A stretch of 64,000 nt of DNA from Dermanyssus gallinae (GCA_003439945.1 QVRM01002215.1:434001-498000); one strand, 5' to 3'. Shown: positions 1 to 12,846, numbered from the stretch's first letter. The notes: generated by a model from the letters alone, not told the origin. Numbers and translations are program-made.

Positions 1-1305
1 TACTCGTATTCTTCCTCGACATAAAACTGTGCTTTTGCTAAATAACTAATATATACATATGTAACATAAAATACTTTTTTTTACTCATAGACACTTGGCA
101 TTTGCGATCACCGAAACATTGCGCATCAAACTTCTTTTTAAGCAACTTGTTCTAGCTATAAGCCACTACTAGATGTTTAGAACATATAGTCAGCAAATAG
201 TGAGACAGCTCACTGCCTAGTTGAATGCCAGCCCGACGCGGTTCTCATCGCGGGTGACCTGATAGTGGTCGTTTAAATGCGTTTCATTATGCAACATGAT
301 AATTCTTGCGTGGTTCGATTGCAGCGATCATGCATTCCTTTTTCGACGCCACCTATGAGCGTTGCCGGAATTTGCTGCGTAATTTTGATGTGAAATACGC
401 TCGCGCAGGTTCAGCTCAGATGGACAGCGCATGGAATTCTCGCCAAATCAAACAGCTAACCGCTTCACGGCAGGGTGCGCACTAGCGGCCTAACTTGCGC
501 GGCCACTGTTTAGCGCATTCCTCTTCGTAGCGACGGCGAGCAACGAATTCGACTGCTTGCCTAGTCTTACAGCCCGAAAACGGTCGGAGGCGCTTCTAGG
601 CCTTCTCCGTATGCACACCGATGTGTTCGATGGGGGAAAGAGTTCTTTACTCGCCGCGCCTCACCGGTTACGAAAGGCGACGACCCCACCTCGCTGACGC
701 CGCGAAGGGCAAGCTAAAATGAGAACGACGAGACTCGATGGTCTCTCTCGCATGACCGGGCTGGGCTTGACTCTCGAGTGAATCCGCGACCGCGAGAGCC
801 TCACACTCGCTCTCTGTATCCCGGAGAACGGACAGGTAGCCAAATACCACGGTTTGTCTCAGAGTGCACCGCAGCGATTGTCCCATACGAGTAGATTGTC
901 CGCGACAATAACCCATTGTGTAATCTGATTGCAAGTGTACGATAAACAATATGAAAATCTTTGGAATTCGTTTTGGAGCAACCTTGTATTGCGGGCGGTA
1001 GTACTAATAGAACGCTTACGTTCACAAGTTACTCGTTTGTATTCGACAGGTTACTAGTCAGCTGTCTGCAGCGGACGTGCACATAGACAAACTTGTTTTT
1101 AAGTGTTATATATGTATACCTAAACCTACATACAATGGTTGTGTGAGAACGGTGGTAATTATAACTAGCATGCACGTAAGCCTGTCACAAATGAATTAAC
1201 CCTTCGTTCGGACATCACCCGGGGCAGAATTAATTGTGCCATTTTAAGAACCTTTTAATATGCACCTACTTTGTATGTCCGGACTATGTTTATCGACTCT
1301 ACAAC
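1..1305. other. Unassigned DNA at the left edge
   Basis: No gene could be supported here. Bases about 200-1050 are richer in G+C and CpG than the flanks, but none of the short frames resembles a known family. The remainder is AT-rich. Nothing resembling a splice-bounded exon or an RNA gene was convincing. Confidence 0.4.
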
Positions 1306-1372
1306 GCCCATTGAGCAACAATGCCCATTGAGCAACAATGCTTATTGAGCAACCTGCCTATTGAGCAACATT
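1306..1372. repeat. Minisatellite, about four 17-bp units
   Basis: Four head-to-tail units built on GCCCATTGAGCAACAAT lie at 1306-1322, 1323-1339, 1340-1355 (one base shorter) and 1356-1372. The first two are identical and the last two differ at a few bases. No coding meaning is visible. Confidence 0.85.
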
Positions 1373-1957
1373 GCTGCTGTTTATTGCCTATTGTAGAAGC
1401 TTATAGCGGTAAATAAAACATTATAAACTACTAACTAAATGTTAAAATGTTAAACGGCATGTAGCAACCATACACGCTGTACAATATCCGTATAAACTTG
1501 ATTTCTTATATATATATAAAGTGTCCCAAGTTGTATAGGCAATTTCTTAAATATTTGTATGTTTGATGATCGAGCTTATTACAATATTTGTTACAATTGC
1601 AGACAGGATAAGGGTACCCACCTTTTTCAATAGAGATTGATTGACAAAATGCTTAATGCGCGTGGGACGTAAACGTTAAAGCTAGTGTAGGTAGAGATAG
1701 TGTAGGGCCCACTAACCCACTAGAATCCTTATAAACATATGCACGTAGTATTTCGACAATATTTGTGTCATGAAATATATAATATATATAATATACTTAT
1801 AACCTATTATAAATGTACTTTTATGATAACACGAAGAGTTTTGCCTATACATGTATCATAACGTCTTTAGGTAGGTTCTGAGGAAGTCAAAATGGAATGT
1901 CGAGATCCGAAGTCAGTTGTTAGATGTAATAGCAATAAGCAGGTGGCATGAAACATG

Positions 1958-2045
1958 TTGAGCCCGGTAGACGTGGTGCATCCGCCTGCGTCTCACAATC
2001 GAATGAGGCACATAGTTGCGCAGGTTCGAACCCCACCGTTGCCCC
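1958..2045 (+). mobile_element. tRNA-derived SINE head (tRNA-like region)
   Basis: The stretch starting at GAGCCCGGTAG reads like a tRNA-related RNA polymerase III promoter. A near-consensus B box, GGTTCGAACCCC, lies at 2023-2034, about 60 bases after the tRNA-like start, and an A-box-like segment lies at about 1968-1985. The acceptor arm does not pair well, so this is more likely a SINE head than a functional tRNA. The 3' body and tail, somewhere in 2046-2160, could not be delimited. Inference from promoter boxes only. Confidence 0.5.
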
Positions 2046-2525
2046 ACCGGTGACTGGCCCGGCACACCCTATACACGTTGCCATGAAAATTACTTAGGTG
2101 GCACACCAACTTGACAAGCCGCTAAACCTTATAACAGCGCGATTTCACACGTGGCATAAAGTATAGACTTTCGACCAGCTCTGAAGTCGATTTGACTCGG
2201 AGGGTGATTTTATGGAGATGTCTGCTACAGCCAGCTTATCTGAAGCCTTATCCTCAAACTCTGTTCCGATATGATAATCAAAGTTATGGTAGTTATGGCA
2301 TGGTACGATGTCACATGTTGATAAAACATTATTCTAATTTTGTAGTTTGTCCGTCAACGCATATCTAAAACCTAACAATAGCATGTAAAACTCAGTTGAT
2401 TGCAAATAATATGCTCTCACGAGTCCCGGATACTCGTTGCAGGTTTGTATCGCTTCGTTCTTATGCGACGTATTTTCGTACAAGTTGTATATATATGTAC
2501 ATCCGATTCATTTATTTAACTTTGC

Positions 2526-2550
2526 TATATATATATATATATATATATAT
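2526..2550. repeat. (TA)n microsatellite
   Basis: Uninterrupted TA dinucleotides, one of more than a dozen such tracts in the window. Confidence 0.9.
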
Positions 2551-3239
2551 GTATAGCTAACTGTTACGTCATGTCATGTTTTTCTTCATGCAGCGCACGT
2601 GCCACGGTAAATCCCTTAAGGATACGATTAGATCATGTTCCCGATGCACAACCCGTATAGAGAGGAGGTGTGCATCGAATGTAGGCCATCTGTACAGCCG
2701 TCTCGACAGATTTCATCCAACGTAAGATGCTTCTATTGCTGCTGCCGCTGCTGCTCTCTGCCTCTGTTTGAGGCAATCTTCTTTCTCGGGCTGCGTCTAT
2801 GCATCCAGCCACCAACCAGGTGGCGGCGACGACGGCCGGAGAGGTTGTAGCGCATGTTCGACATGTTCGTTCTGCGTTGTACATACTGCGGCAGACCCTC
2901 CTACTTGCGTACAGCAGCCCAATTTTCTCTTGCTCGCTTACTCGGCTGGGTAACTGGCTTCGCTTGCTTTCTTCGCTGCTTTGCCGGGCGTGGACTCCGC
3001 TATCTGTTTCGGCTGAGTGGCCGGTTTGCCAGGCAGTGCGCGTCAGCCAGCCAGCCATGTCCTTTAGCAGAGCGGCAAGCGCATCGCGTACCATCGCTGA
3101 TTCGAAACTCATCGCAGTCACTGTCTCCTCAGTCACAGTTTTCTTAGGCCGGCGTTGTTTTAGTGGCTGTCGTTCACGATTCTTCTATCGCGCCTTATCG
3201 TCGGCACATCTGGCCGTGGTTGGCTATCGAGGTCGCATA

Positions 3240-3275
3240 AGCAGCAGCAGCAGCAGCAGCTGCAACAGCAGCAGA
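3240..3275. repeat. (AGC)n/CAG triplet tract
   Basis: Seven consecutive AGC units are followed by imperfect CAA/CAG triplets. Such tracts can encode polyserine, polyglutamine or polyalanine, depending on frame, in regulatory proteins, but no gene was established around it. Confidence 0.85.
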
Positions 3276-4903
3276 AGTAATGGCACTATTGTTGTTGCTT
3301 GTGGTGTTGGAAGCTTTCAGCACATCGCAGTTCAACAGCGACTGTCGGCAAACTGTGGGGGGGGGGGGTGCCTCCGTGAGTGCCCGTTCGTTCTGAGAAG
3401 GAACAGAACAGCACGACGAAGGGGTTTAGGGTAGTGAGCATCAATCGGATCGTGGCGGTGATCACATTATATGGGAGCGTTTGTGTCTATGGTCGCGTCC
3501 GTCGTGTATCGATGTCTGTGTGTGTGCCGCCATAACAAATCGCAGCGGTCGGATTGCTCCGGGCGAAGATTGGAAATGCCTGGCCCTATTCCCCCTGTTC
3601 GACGAGCGACGTCTCTCCGACATGGGTGGGTTCTGCCTTCTCGTTGGCCCTTGCTTCCCGTCTGTCGTGGTTCCTAACCCGTTGGATGGGCCCGCTAGCT
3701 AGACTTTGAAATCGACGGACGACAACCCCACCATCGGCACCACCGTGACCAATCCCCTGCTATTTGATCGGCGGCAAGCAAAGCTAACTCAGGATTCGTC
3801 GCAATGTTCTGCGATTCAACGATACGATTTGTCCTAATAACCAAAGTTTTGATGCTACAATGTATGTACAACGTCGTCTCTCTAACGTCGTGACTGACAC
3901 GGTGTTCTTGACTAGATGTGTGTGTGTGTGAGTGTGTGTTCGGTTAGTTCCCACCGCCTGGTAAACTGCGATCGCCTATGCCATTCGACGTGTACCCACT
4001 CTTGGTTCTAGCCAACGGCTTCACCTTTGGAGACGTACTGTCTCTATGGCAGCAGGCGCCGAGTAGTACATGTAAATTCGTTATTTCAGCAAAGCTAATT
4101 TCGCCATTGTTGCTACATTGTGCTGTTTAACTGTCCACAACGATCACAATGAATGACTAACATTGTCAGTATATAGTACTCGTAAAGCTAAAGAAAACTG
4201 CTACGCCAATTCTTCTTGAATAAAAGCAGGACAAACAGAGTTGAAAGCTAAATCCACAAAACATTTACATGCAGTGTAGCACTTTGTGACATCAAAGCGG
4301 AGGTGAGCACGTTTGCGGCGCGGTTGCCGCTTGCGTTAGTCTACTACTGTTCGTACCTTGCTTTAGCACACGTATACAATCAACCTAACGCACGTAGCAA
4401 CATATATCTATGAAAAGAAAGAACATACTTGTAGGCTAGCAGGCTGTAGGCAAAGCAAGCCTCGGCAATGGTGAGTCGTCCACTATTGCCAACGTACCAG
4501 CACACCAGCATGTGATGCAGCTCACATCCGAGCCGCGGAAGAGAGATCGCGGCGTTCTTTTCTCAAGAAAACTCAACGCGGATGTTGTGAGTCCGTGTTG
4601 AATGGGTGGGTAGTGAAAAGGGCCGGAGTTGTCCCTCGTCGATTTGGCCGTCGGCCCGAGCGACAAAGTGGGAGGCTCACAATAATGTCGTAAGAGATAC
4701 CTCATGGATATGTTCCGGCTTGTTGGGTGCTCAAACACTTCTCGAGTCGGCAAACCTTCGACTGTGGATAGCATCCAAAGCAGCAGCAGCATTTCCACCA
4801 CCACCACCAGCAACTGGCTCTATGGCAAACACAGACCTCCTCACCGACCGCGTTGGCCGCGCGGGTCTATAGCCTTGCGTTGTTTGTCGGAGAGAAACAC
4901 ACC

Positions 4904-4926
4904 GTAGTAGTAGTAGTAGTAGTAGT
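4904..4926. repeat. (GTA)n triplet tract
   Basis: Consecutive GTA units, then degenerate GTCGTT/GTCGTC triplets. Confidence 0.9.
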
Positions 4927-5337
4927 CGTTGTGATAGTCGTCGTCCTAGTACGTCCTAGTAGACTCAGTCGTACGCAGACACAGTGACGAGACTAGAGAG
5001 CTTCGCCTTCCAGGCAAACTGTCGTTATCGGCCTTCCCGAATGGCCTCAGCAAGAGCAGCCAGCAGAATTGATGCATTGCTGCGCACATTTTCAACTGCA
5101 TGCGACACTGGCGACGACAACACTTAGCGACGACCGTGTGTGCGGTTTGTGGATCGACGCTGTCGCGGCCGCCACACTGCCTGTGAAGGAACGACGCACG
5201 ACGACGACGACGACGAGAAGAAATTGAACACTTAACCCCTGCGCGAACTCTCTCTAGGCATATCACAGCAGATAGCTATACGCCCTCATAGACCTCGCTT
5301 TTGAACTGAAGGTCCGGCGCTACCCATGAATGCACAA

Positions 5338-5340
<3 letters not shown>

Positions 5341-5372
<32 letters not shown>

Positions 5373-5392
5373 CATATATATATATATGTATA

Positions 5393-5437
<45 letters not shown>
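5341..5437. repeat. Compound (TA)n/(CATA) microsatellite
   Basis: Long TA runs are broken by short CATACATA and GTATAATATG interruptions. Translated frames across it give only Tyr-Ile alternation and are artefacts. Confidence 0.9.
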
Positions 5438-5439
<2 letters not shown>

Positions 5440-8400
5440 AAAGCGCCCCTATATATATGTTTAACATAGAAAGACGTCCACAGCCAGTTTGGCAGGCAGG
5501 GATTCGTTGGCATAGAAACGGCACAGTTATGGAGGCTCCGTCATCGCTTCTTCTGCGAAAGAGTGATCTAGACATATAACGCTGCGGAGCACAAAACGCA
5601 TAACCAAGCTAAAAACAGCGAACTGAAAGCAAACTAAAGCTTACAGTATAGGGAAATTACCATTTTAGCAACCCTGTAAAAAGTTTACTCATTTTAGCAG
5701 CGGTAACTTTGGTAAAAAAAACTATGGGCAACAGCATTTAATGAAAGGAAAAGAGCTAGCGACTGCGTTGTAGGGATGTTTGTTCTGTTGCTTGTCGAAT
5801 GGTGAGAGCCCCAGTAACATCATGTACTTTAAGATACTGCTGTACTCGGAATACCAGAGAACGCGTGTTGTTGCGACATTTTCGCCAAGAAACTAGAGAT
5901 AAGAACCGTTGTAGAAAATGGGCTTTGCACTTTAGTACTACTAAGCATATGTGCTTCGGTCATACACGGTTAGCGCTGCAGGAAGCAAAGTTAAATAAAC
6001 ACCAGAGAACATCTCCGCCTCTTCTTAGCCTCTAGCATACTGTAAATGTCTAAGAAAATTAAATGCAGTGATACTATTCAGTGTGACATCGAGGCACATA
6101 CAACCGCGCATACAGTTTCTGTTAAACACCTGTATAATTCTCTCATTTTTTGTCTGTTGACTCAACCAATATATTTGTGTCCATTCTAGTTTTCACGGCT
6201 ACCCCTCCTGAGATCAACAATTTTAGTATTAAACGACGTTTGCATGAAGTAAGCAGTAGGTATATGCGCATTTATTCTAAACCAAAAAAACATCAGGTAT
6301 ATTTATTGCTTAGATTGAAAGAAAACTAATAGTCGTTTTGTTTCAATTTAAGTTTGATTTTTCCTAGTTTGAAAACGCTCTGAATCATTGTCAATGTTCA
6401 AGCAGATAATAGAATACGTCATAAAAACGAATTCTGCTAAAGAGCCCATTTCATGAGATCCCACTGAAGTTTTGTAATTCTCCGATCAACACATCGTCGG
6501 GTAGCTCACTGCGTCGGTGCAACGCGTGCTTTTATTCGCATGACCAGTTGTCATAGAAAAACTAAGCGAATTGACTTCCCATCTACACCGAAGGCAGGAT
6601 GGATCCCTGTGAGCTTCACATAAAGAGAAGGGTCCAATACCGAGTTACAAATCGGACAGGTATCAAAAAAGTTTCTACCTAACTCATATACTTAGGGCAC
6701 GCGAGCGTTTTTAAGTAAACTTCCTAGAGAATGGCAAAGTGGCAACTCCAATATGCAGACATGGCGATGTAGATAGTAAAAGGCTGTGGAGTCAGGAGAT
6801 AAGTTATACGAAGCTTGTCTGCAAAAAATAAGGCTTATTTGACGAGGTTTCTTCTCAATTTTCCATTTACACTTTAAAGACGATACATGACAAACTATGG
6901 CTTAAAATGTCTAACTTCTTGATCTTCTCAATTGCGTGACAAAACAGGTTGCTTTAATTAACTTAAAAATATCGTTTCATATTTTACTTAAACGAAACAA
7001 GTAGGGAGAAGACAACAAGATCCATAGTTAATGGATTAATAATAATTCTGCTAGCTTTATGCTGAGCAGAATATTGTTTACCCGAAATATTACAAATTGG
7101 AAGCCAATCTGGGAGATCAGTATGTAAAACGATAGAGACTATCCAAATTTTATTGCCAGGCAGTTGGCTGATTGTGTATGCCAACATCAAGTACAGCACA
7201 GAGCTGTAAAAATAGGACAGATGTGATAAAAGAAACATGCCAACTGCTTTGCCGACTGCGTTTGTGAATTGATGTGGAGAGATGGTCCAGGTTACAAAGC
7301 CAATAGTCGGGCACTATTAACTTCAATCCGCCCAGCGACTCTGCAGAGGGAAACGGAGAATGAACAGAAGAGTAAATTAGACGAATCTCTATTCTGCAAG
7401 AAAAGCCTGAAAATATTGCCAAATATCGTTCTTCCCACTGTATGGGGCTCCCGCTAAGCAGGTACAGTTACAGCTATGAGACCAGGTCAAGTCTAATCCA
7501 AACACTAACCAATCGGGTGGAATACGACCCAAGTCAGCGATTCCCCTTTATTGGAAAAGCATCAAAAGCAGCAAGTATGACACAATGAGGAAACGACGCA
7601 TGATGATGCGCAAAAAAAGCTTTTTAGTGGTTACGCTTATACGCACTACAAGCTGAAACACACGCTAATCCTCTTCTTACTGAATTAGCGTAAGTTTCGA
7701 GACAGCCCTTTAAATCTAGATGCCATTTTAATCACCGGTGTCCGCATACTGTTTTATTTAATCCTAATTGTTTTGTGTCATTTCAGTAAATGGTACATTT
7801 TGCCAGTGCTCTCAATAAGTGAATTGAAGTAAGGTGGGACAAAGAAAGGCTTTTTTTTTAATTATTTGATATCATATAGTATATACATCCTTATAAAATG
7901 TTGCAATCTAGCGTAAGACCTGAAGAACAAATTCAGGATAAACATTTGCTACGTAAGCTTCCGTCAGTACTTGCTCGTAATTATATTCAAGTCTCTAAGA
8001 TACAATTCTGTAAATAATTATGGAAATATATTACACCCATATTGTCTACTTCGCAATAATGTTGCATTTCAGGATAGCACCAAATTATACTATAAAAGTC
8101 ATTATACACAATTTGAACACTTTAGCAACTGTCCCACCGAAACGATCGCTAAAGCAAGGTATGAAATAACATTTGAATACATCAGTGCGCAACCGTACTC
8201 GGGCAAACGACTTACCGATCGCGGTATACGCCCTAAAATGTAAGGTATCACTTGTTATCAAAGATATTGCACTTAAAAAGAATAGCGTCATTTAATTGGC
8301 ACTGATCATTTCGTATACATTGCAACAGTAAATATATTCATATAGTGCGAGATAGCCCGCATTTTTAAAAGAATTGCTGCAATGAGATATATCTTAACGC

Positions 8401-8650
8401 TATAAAAATCTCGCTAAATGTGGGGAATAGATCTGGCTCGCGCTTGATAGACACGTATTACTGTTTACGCAAAAGTATTTTTTCTTTTAACAAAAATACT
8501 TTATGGAGCTTATAAAAAGTTCTAAATGTTAGGCTAAGTTTAACATTCTAGTGTCCTTACAGAAGGTATACGGCTAGTAAGTACCACAATAACACATGAC
8601 TGCACCAGAAGCCAGTGCCCCGCTGTAGTAGCATTATAGATATATTTATA
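5440..8650. other. Unassigned DNA
   Basis: AT-rich sequence with only short frames (90 codons or fewer). I read both strands for transposase, reverse-transcriptase and endonuclease motifs and saw none I could support. Confidence 0.4.
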
Positions 8651-8659
8651 TTTGTTTAG

Positions 8660-8765
8660 TGGAACTGGAAAATGCGGTTGCACACGATCACCGCGGCGGA
8701 AGCTTTCTGCAAACATGGGTCGATAGTGTAGAGCTCTAATGCACTAAAAGCAATCATGTCACCGT
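8660..8765 (-). repeat. Dispersed repeat, R1-like 3' UTR-like (copy A)
   Basis: This matches two other stretches of the window (9655-9760 and 56928-57045) in the order: GGAAAATGCGGTTGCACAC, then a TGCAA block, then a GTAGTG block, then a CACTAAAA block. Read on the minus strand the best copy contains TTTTTAGTGGGTTGAAGCC and ends ATTTTCCAGTT. That resembles the conserved 3' UTR block of arthropod R1-clade elements. This copy lies just downstream, on the minus strand, of an R1-like C-terminal relic, which supports the reading. Confidence 0.45.
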
Positions 8766-8934
8766 CCCCCGGCCTGAGTGGGATATGCTTGCGCATTACA
8801 TCAAACAGTCAGTTGGGGGGGGGGTGGAGCAAGTCTGCTACTACTGGCGGGTGTGTTCTCCGGGTAAGAGAGGACAGCCTAGAGAGTTGGCCCCCATTTT
8901 ATTTTGTAGTATCGCTTTAAAGACCTCGAATATG

Positions 8935-9125
8935 GTTTTCCAGTACGAGAGTGCTTCCGTCCGGTGCTCTGCCTGGGCACCTCAGAACAGTATGTTCTGG
9001 GGTTTCCGCTGGTCCATTGTCTCAATAAGTGCACTTGGGGCTGGGAACCTGCCTGATCCTGAGCAGGTAGGACTGGATGTCGCCATGACCTGTCAGGATC
9101 TGTATGATCACAGAGATATATCAGC
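8935..9125 (-). pseudogene. R1-like LINE relic: C-terminal tail of ORF2
   Basis: On the minus strand the frame reads LTGHGDIQSYLLRIRQ (about 9100-9050), then PSPKCTY followed by a stop, then DNG, and on to ETPEHTVLRCP (about 8995-8965). This is the cysteine/histidine tail downstream of the reverse transcriptase in R1-clade ORF2 proteins: GHG, then a CxxC pair, then an H..C pair. The second cysteine of the CxxC pair is replaced by TGA, so this is dead sequence. Only the tail survives; the reverse transcriptase should lie at higher coordinates and is not recognisable. Family naming is by motif recall. Confidence 0.65.
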
Positions 9126-9654
9126 AGTATGCATTTACTTGCCTTTCCTTGTTTACAGCTTAATGCGAGACCAAGTCACCCACTAAAGAGTACCTTGGTC
9201 AGCTCCATCATGCGAAGAGGAAAGCTAAAAACACCAGCTAAATTTGTTAAGCTTTTCCACAGCTTTCCGAAGCTAGATAGCTTATATATTGTTATTTTTC
9301 TTAGATTTTGATAAACGTAGATCAAGCTCTACACCTTATGTTATATTGTAAGAGCTACTCAATCAACTAGTTACGACAAAAAGTCGTCGAAAAAAAAGCG
9401 AGTCATACGGATGCATAGTAACAATAATAATCTTATTATTAGTTGGGTGAAATTATTGCAAGTACGTCACTAAATAATATATTTTTTTCAGCGGAATGAC
9501 ACAATAAGATCATCTCATATCAAGATCCGTACATCTTGATACAACGTTAAACTGTTTGATTGGAAGCAGTCGTCTAGTTAATAAATAAGTTTCTAATGGA
9601 ATGGCGAGATTCTCTACTAGCTTTATCGCCTAGCGTTTTGCTTTCTTTGTTGTA

Positions 9655-9760
9655 GAGGACTAACTGTAAAATGCGGTTGCACACACGGACACAACAGCAG
9701 GAAGATCCCTGCAAGTGCGGGCCGGTAGTGTGGGGCTTCAACCCACTAAAAACCGATTTT
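9655..9760 (-). repeat. Dispersed repeat, R1-like 3' UTR-like (copy B)
   Basis: Best preserved of three copies. On the minus strand it runs from TTTTTAGTGGGTTGAAGCC through CCCACACTACCGGCC to CAACCGCATTTTACAG. It shares the order and spacing of blocks with copies at 8660-8765 and 56928-57045. No reverse-transcriptase relic was recognised directly upstream of this copy. Confidence 0.5.
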
Positions 9761-10519
9761 GAGCTGCAGTGATGTATGTAGCCGCAAACTACGGCACACT
9801 GCTGCGTTTTTATGAATAAAGTGCAAGTCGCCACTTGGCTTTTCCAGCAGGTCAGCTTATTCATCCAAAAATTATTACAGCCGTGACTTCTGGCAAGTGA
9901 CTACATTTTCGTTCAGGGTTGCTTAATTTTGAATGATTTGTGGTAGAAGTGAGGATGGAGTGAGGACGGTGCGAATAGGCTGCGTTGGAACTGCACTTCA
10001 GAATGTTTTGGAAGTGTCCGGTTAATGTAATTTTTAGCTCATTGTTATCGAGCGTAGTGTGACCGCTTGCGGCTAGTAGAGAAACCTTCATTATGTAGAT
10101 TCCGCGGCGTTCCATGAATCAACTAAACAAGCTTATTACATCGTTTGCGTGCAGAGCAAACAATCCGACGCGCTCTCTGGCACTCCGACGCGCCCTTTCT
10201 AGAATAATACAAATATGCCTTATAAAGGGCGCATATGCAGAGTGTTGGACGTAATAGAAGAGGTAGCAAAACACGTTAAGAGCCAACATTCAACAACAGT
10301 CAAATCGATGTATGTCATTTGCGCGTCACAAGTGTGATATCAAAAAGGTTTCCCTGTTGGTTCCTACGTTTACGTTCGCGAAGAGTAGCTACGTTGCATT
10401 ACTATAACTGTGACTTAGAGAGGGAAGAATTTATTCACCGAGAGATGATGAGAAAGAGCCGTAAGCGCAATTATGATATGAATCGAGTCTAGTTGTAGAG
10501 TCCGTCCAAATTAGTCTTA

Positions 10520-11300
10520 TATTTACTTGACTGGGAGCTTCCAGAGCCGGGAGCAAACCGGGCGTAGGGTTGAATGGATATGCATAAACGTTGAACAGTT
10601 AAACACCTGATTGAGGAGTATAACCATTGCTGCATGCACCGAAAGCTTATGTGTACGTTTAACTGCACCAGCTGCGACTGTGGCCTTTCTGGTCTCCTCC
10701 TGGATATGCAATCGAATGCTGCTACTGTCTGTTGATAAAGTTATGCCTAGGTATGTAAATTGGTTTTAAAATTTTATTTCTGTTTCCCTCATTTAGAGAA
10801 CGTCACCCCTGGTCATGCAGTCGCCCCTTCGAAATTTCATAGCTACTAACTTTGCCCAATTAACCTTCAAGCCTTCTTATCCATAAACAGAATCGGTCGA
10901 TCCATGGGTTGCTTCACGCTGCAAAGGCTACAACCAAAGATGACCACATCATCAGCGTACAGTAAGTGTCTGAACCACTCTAGGTCTTTCCCGTGCGCTT
11001 TCCTCGTGGTGCTCTGTCGATTGCTTCTACTACTTCCCCGAATGACAGTGTCCTCCGTATTCAGACTCTGGCTTATTTCGTTGTCTGATCCCACGGGCCT
11101 TCATATTCTAGCGGCGAAGTTGTGTCCGACCCGGCCAATATTCTCCTAAAATGTTCGACTAGCTTATCTGTCTCTACTGAACACTGTCTTTTCCCTTCCG
11201 CTTTAGCCATGTATGTGGTCGTTCGTCAGCCTTTCTTATTGCTGCCCACTCTTTTTTCTCAGTACTATTGCTTCTCTTTCTTCTGCGATTTCTTAACTAA
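10520..11300 (-). pseudogene. LINE relic related to the PHD-LINE, internally deleted
   Basis: Read on the minus strand, pieces of one non-LTR polyprotein appear in order. A linker includes EHFRRILAGSDTTS (about 11165-11120). The first reverse-transcriptase block is FGEVVEAIDRAPRGKA (about 11045-10995). The catalytic box LLYADDVVIFG lies at about 10965-10930. Downstream come VAMKFRRGDCMTRGDV and YLGITLSTDSSSIRLHIQEE. The last two match the PHD-LINE segments AMKFRRGGRL and YLGLRVHYTRTTFTAHINE. The first block joins almost directly to the YADD box, so the blocks between (A and B) are deleted. Several frame changes mark it as a relic. Flanking sequence to about 11700 may hold more of the linker. 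Confidence 0.7.
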
Positions 11301-12805
11301 CCGTTATTTTACGCAGTCAACGATTTTATGGCCGGAACAGACGTTGCATATTTTTGCGTTAACCTAGTAGCTTGGCCGCCCTGCGCCGTTCACTAAGGCC
11401 AAGGTATTCCGCTTCTCTCTTACGAAGACAACATCTTAGACCTTAATAAGCCTATCAGACTGCATTTATAGTATTCTACCTGGATTGTTCCTAGCGCCAG
11501 GAGTACCCCGCTGAGGCCCTGTAAACGGACATTGCCCTTAAGCTTTCTCCCTAAGCCTCTCGCTCTTGAATACGGCTTCTAATTTTTACCCAGATACCCA
11601 TATGCAAATATATTCTGAGTCCCGCACTTTCCTGTAAAAAATTGTCGTCCTTTAAAAAATTGTATGTACATTCTGTCTATATCTGTTGCAAACATATCAA
11701 TAACTGACGTTCGGAAGTGGCATATATGCACACATTTGCCCTGTTAACTACCCAACAGCCGATCTGATCCAGTAAGGCTAGAAACACCGGCCTTTCCAAG
11801 TCAATACTGTCTATCTTCGCATTGAAATACCCTCCTGTGATCATCGGAGCCTTTCCCGATAATCACACTGGTAAAAAATACCCAATTGTGTGCACCTATT
11901 TAACAATTTAATCTACCACGCAAACAAGTCGTTGGTCTCTTGGACTCCAAGAATAGACATCCAAGGTAATTTTGTTGATTTTTGCACCAACCTGGTGTTT
12001 GCACGCTTAAGCCTCGTGTTTTATCAACTAAAACTTCCCTAATTTGGGAAGCACAACCGATTTATGTAGATCTTTGTGATCATCAAGCAGTTTACCATTT
12101 TTTCTACACTAGCAGGTATTATAGTACCTGACAAAACAAAAGCCTGTAGGTTACGTTAATTAGGCTTTGTCATTTCGGAATAAGGAAATGAAAGGCTAAC
12201 CGATCAAATGTGGCATAAATTAGCTGAAATTTGCATCCACCCTGAAAATGAATTGTGTACGTCTTTGCTTGAAAGCAAAAAATGCTACTTAGCCTAAAAT
12301 GATCGCCCATCATTAGTCCTTATAAGCGTTTGTCTGAACGCTCTGCCAAAGATATAAAAACTGTGTAAAGAAAACGAGGGATGCTTTCTAGTGTATACGT
12401 GGGCTTTGGCTTTAGACTAGGCAGACATTTAAATACGTCATTCGGCAAATTCGACTAGGCCTTGGACGTTTACTATGCAATACATGACCCATCCAATACA
12501 TACAAATAGGGTAAATTCACCGAGTTTTAATAAGAGATGCTCCGAATATGCTTCTCGGCATCTTACGCACAGACGATCTTCGCTTTTTGGTCCAGTTATT
12601 ACAAAGCTAAATGAACTTGTCAGTATAATGCTTTGGTAATGAATTTGAGTGGCTATGTCGAGGTCGCGCACTTTTCAAAGATAGGCGTTTATAATTTGCT
12701 CTACGCCGTCAAGAGTATCGTAACTGTGGCTTTTTACAGTTGTGTCTTCAATTGTGTCGGTTTGGATTCAGCATCTTCAAGAATACAAATCCCATCACTG
12801 CTTAT

Positions 12806-12846
<41 letters not shown>

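Larger units (their letters stand above)
2600..5330. other. GC-rich, CpG-rich block with unrecognised ORFs
   Basis: Base composition here differs clearly from the AT-rich surroundings. The block holds CAG/AGC and GTA triplet tracts and a run of consecutive Gs near 3357-3369. Two overlapping frames stay open longest: a minus-strand frame of 167 codons (3136 down to 2633, starting MTEETVTAM) and a plus-strand frame of 211 codons (2799-3434). Neither resembles a family I know, and overlapping opposite frames are expected by chance in GC-rich DNA. It could be the promoter or first-exon region of a host gene. That is an inference from composition only. Confidence 0.3.

Noticed and set aside
230..300. 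Endonuclease-like DAVLIAGD frame
   Set aside because: It superficially recalls the GDFN block of LINE endonucleases, but the next residues and both flanks do not match and a stop follows.
2633..3136. Minus-strand frame of 167 codons (MTEETVTAM...) as a real gene
   Set aside because: No recognisable domain, overlapped by an even longer plus-strand frame in GC-rich DNA, and no clear splice sites. Described only as part of the GC-rich block.
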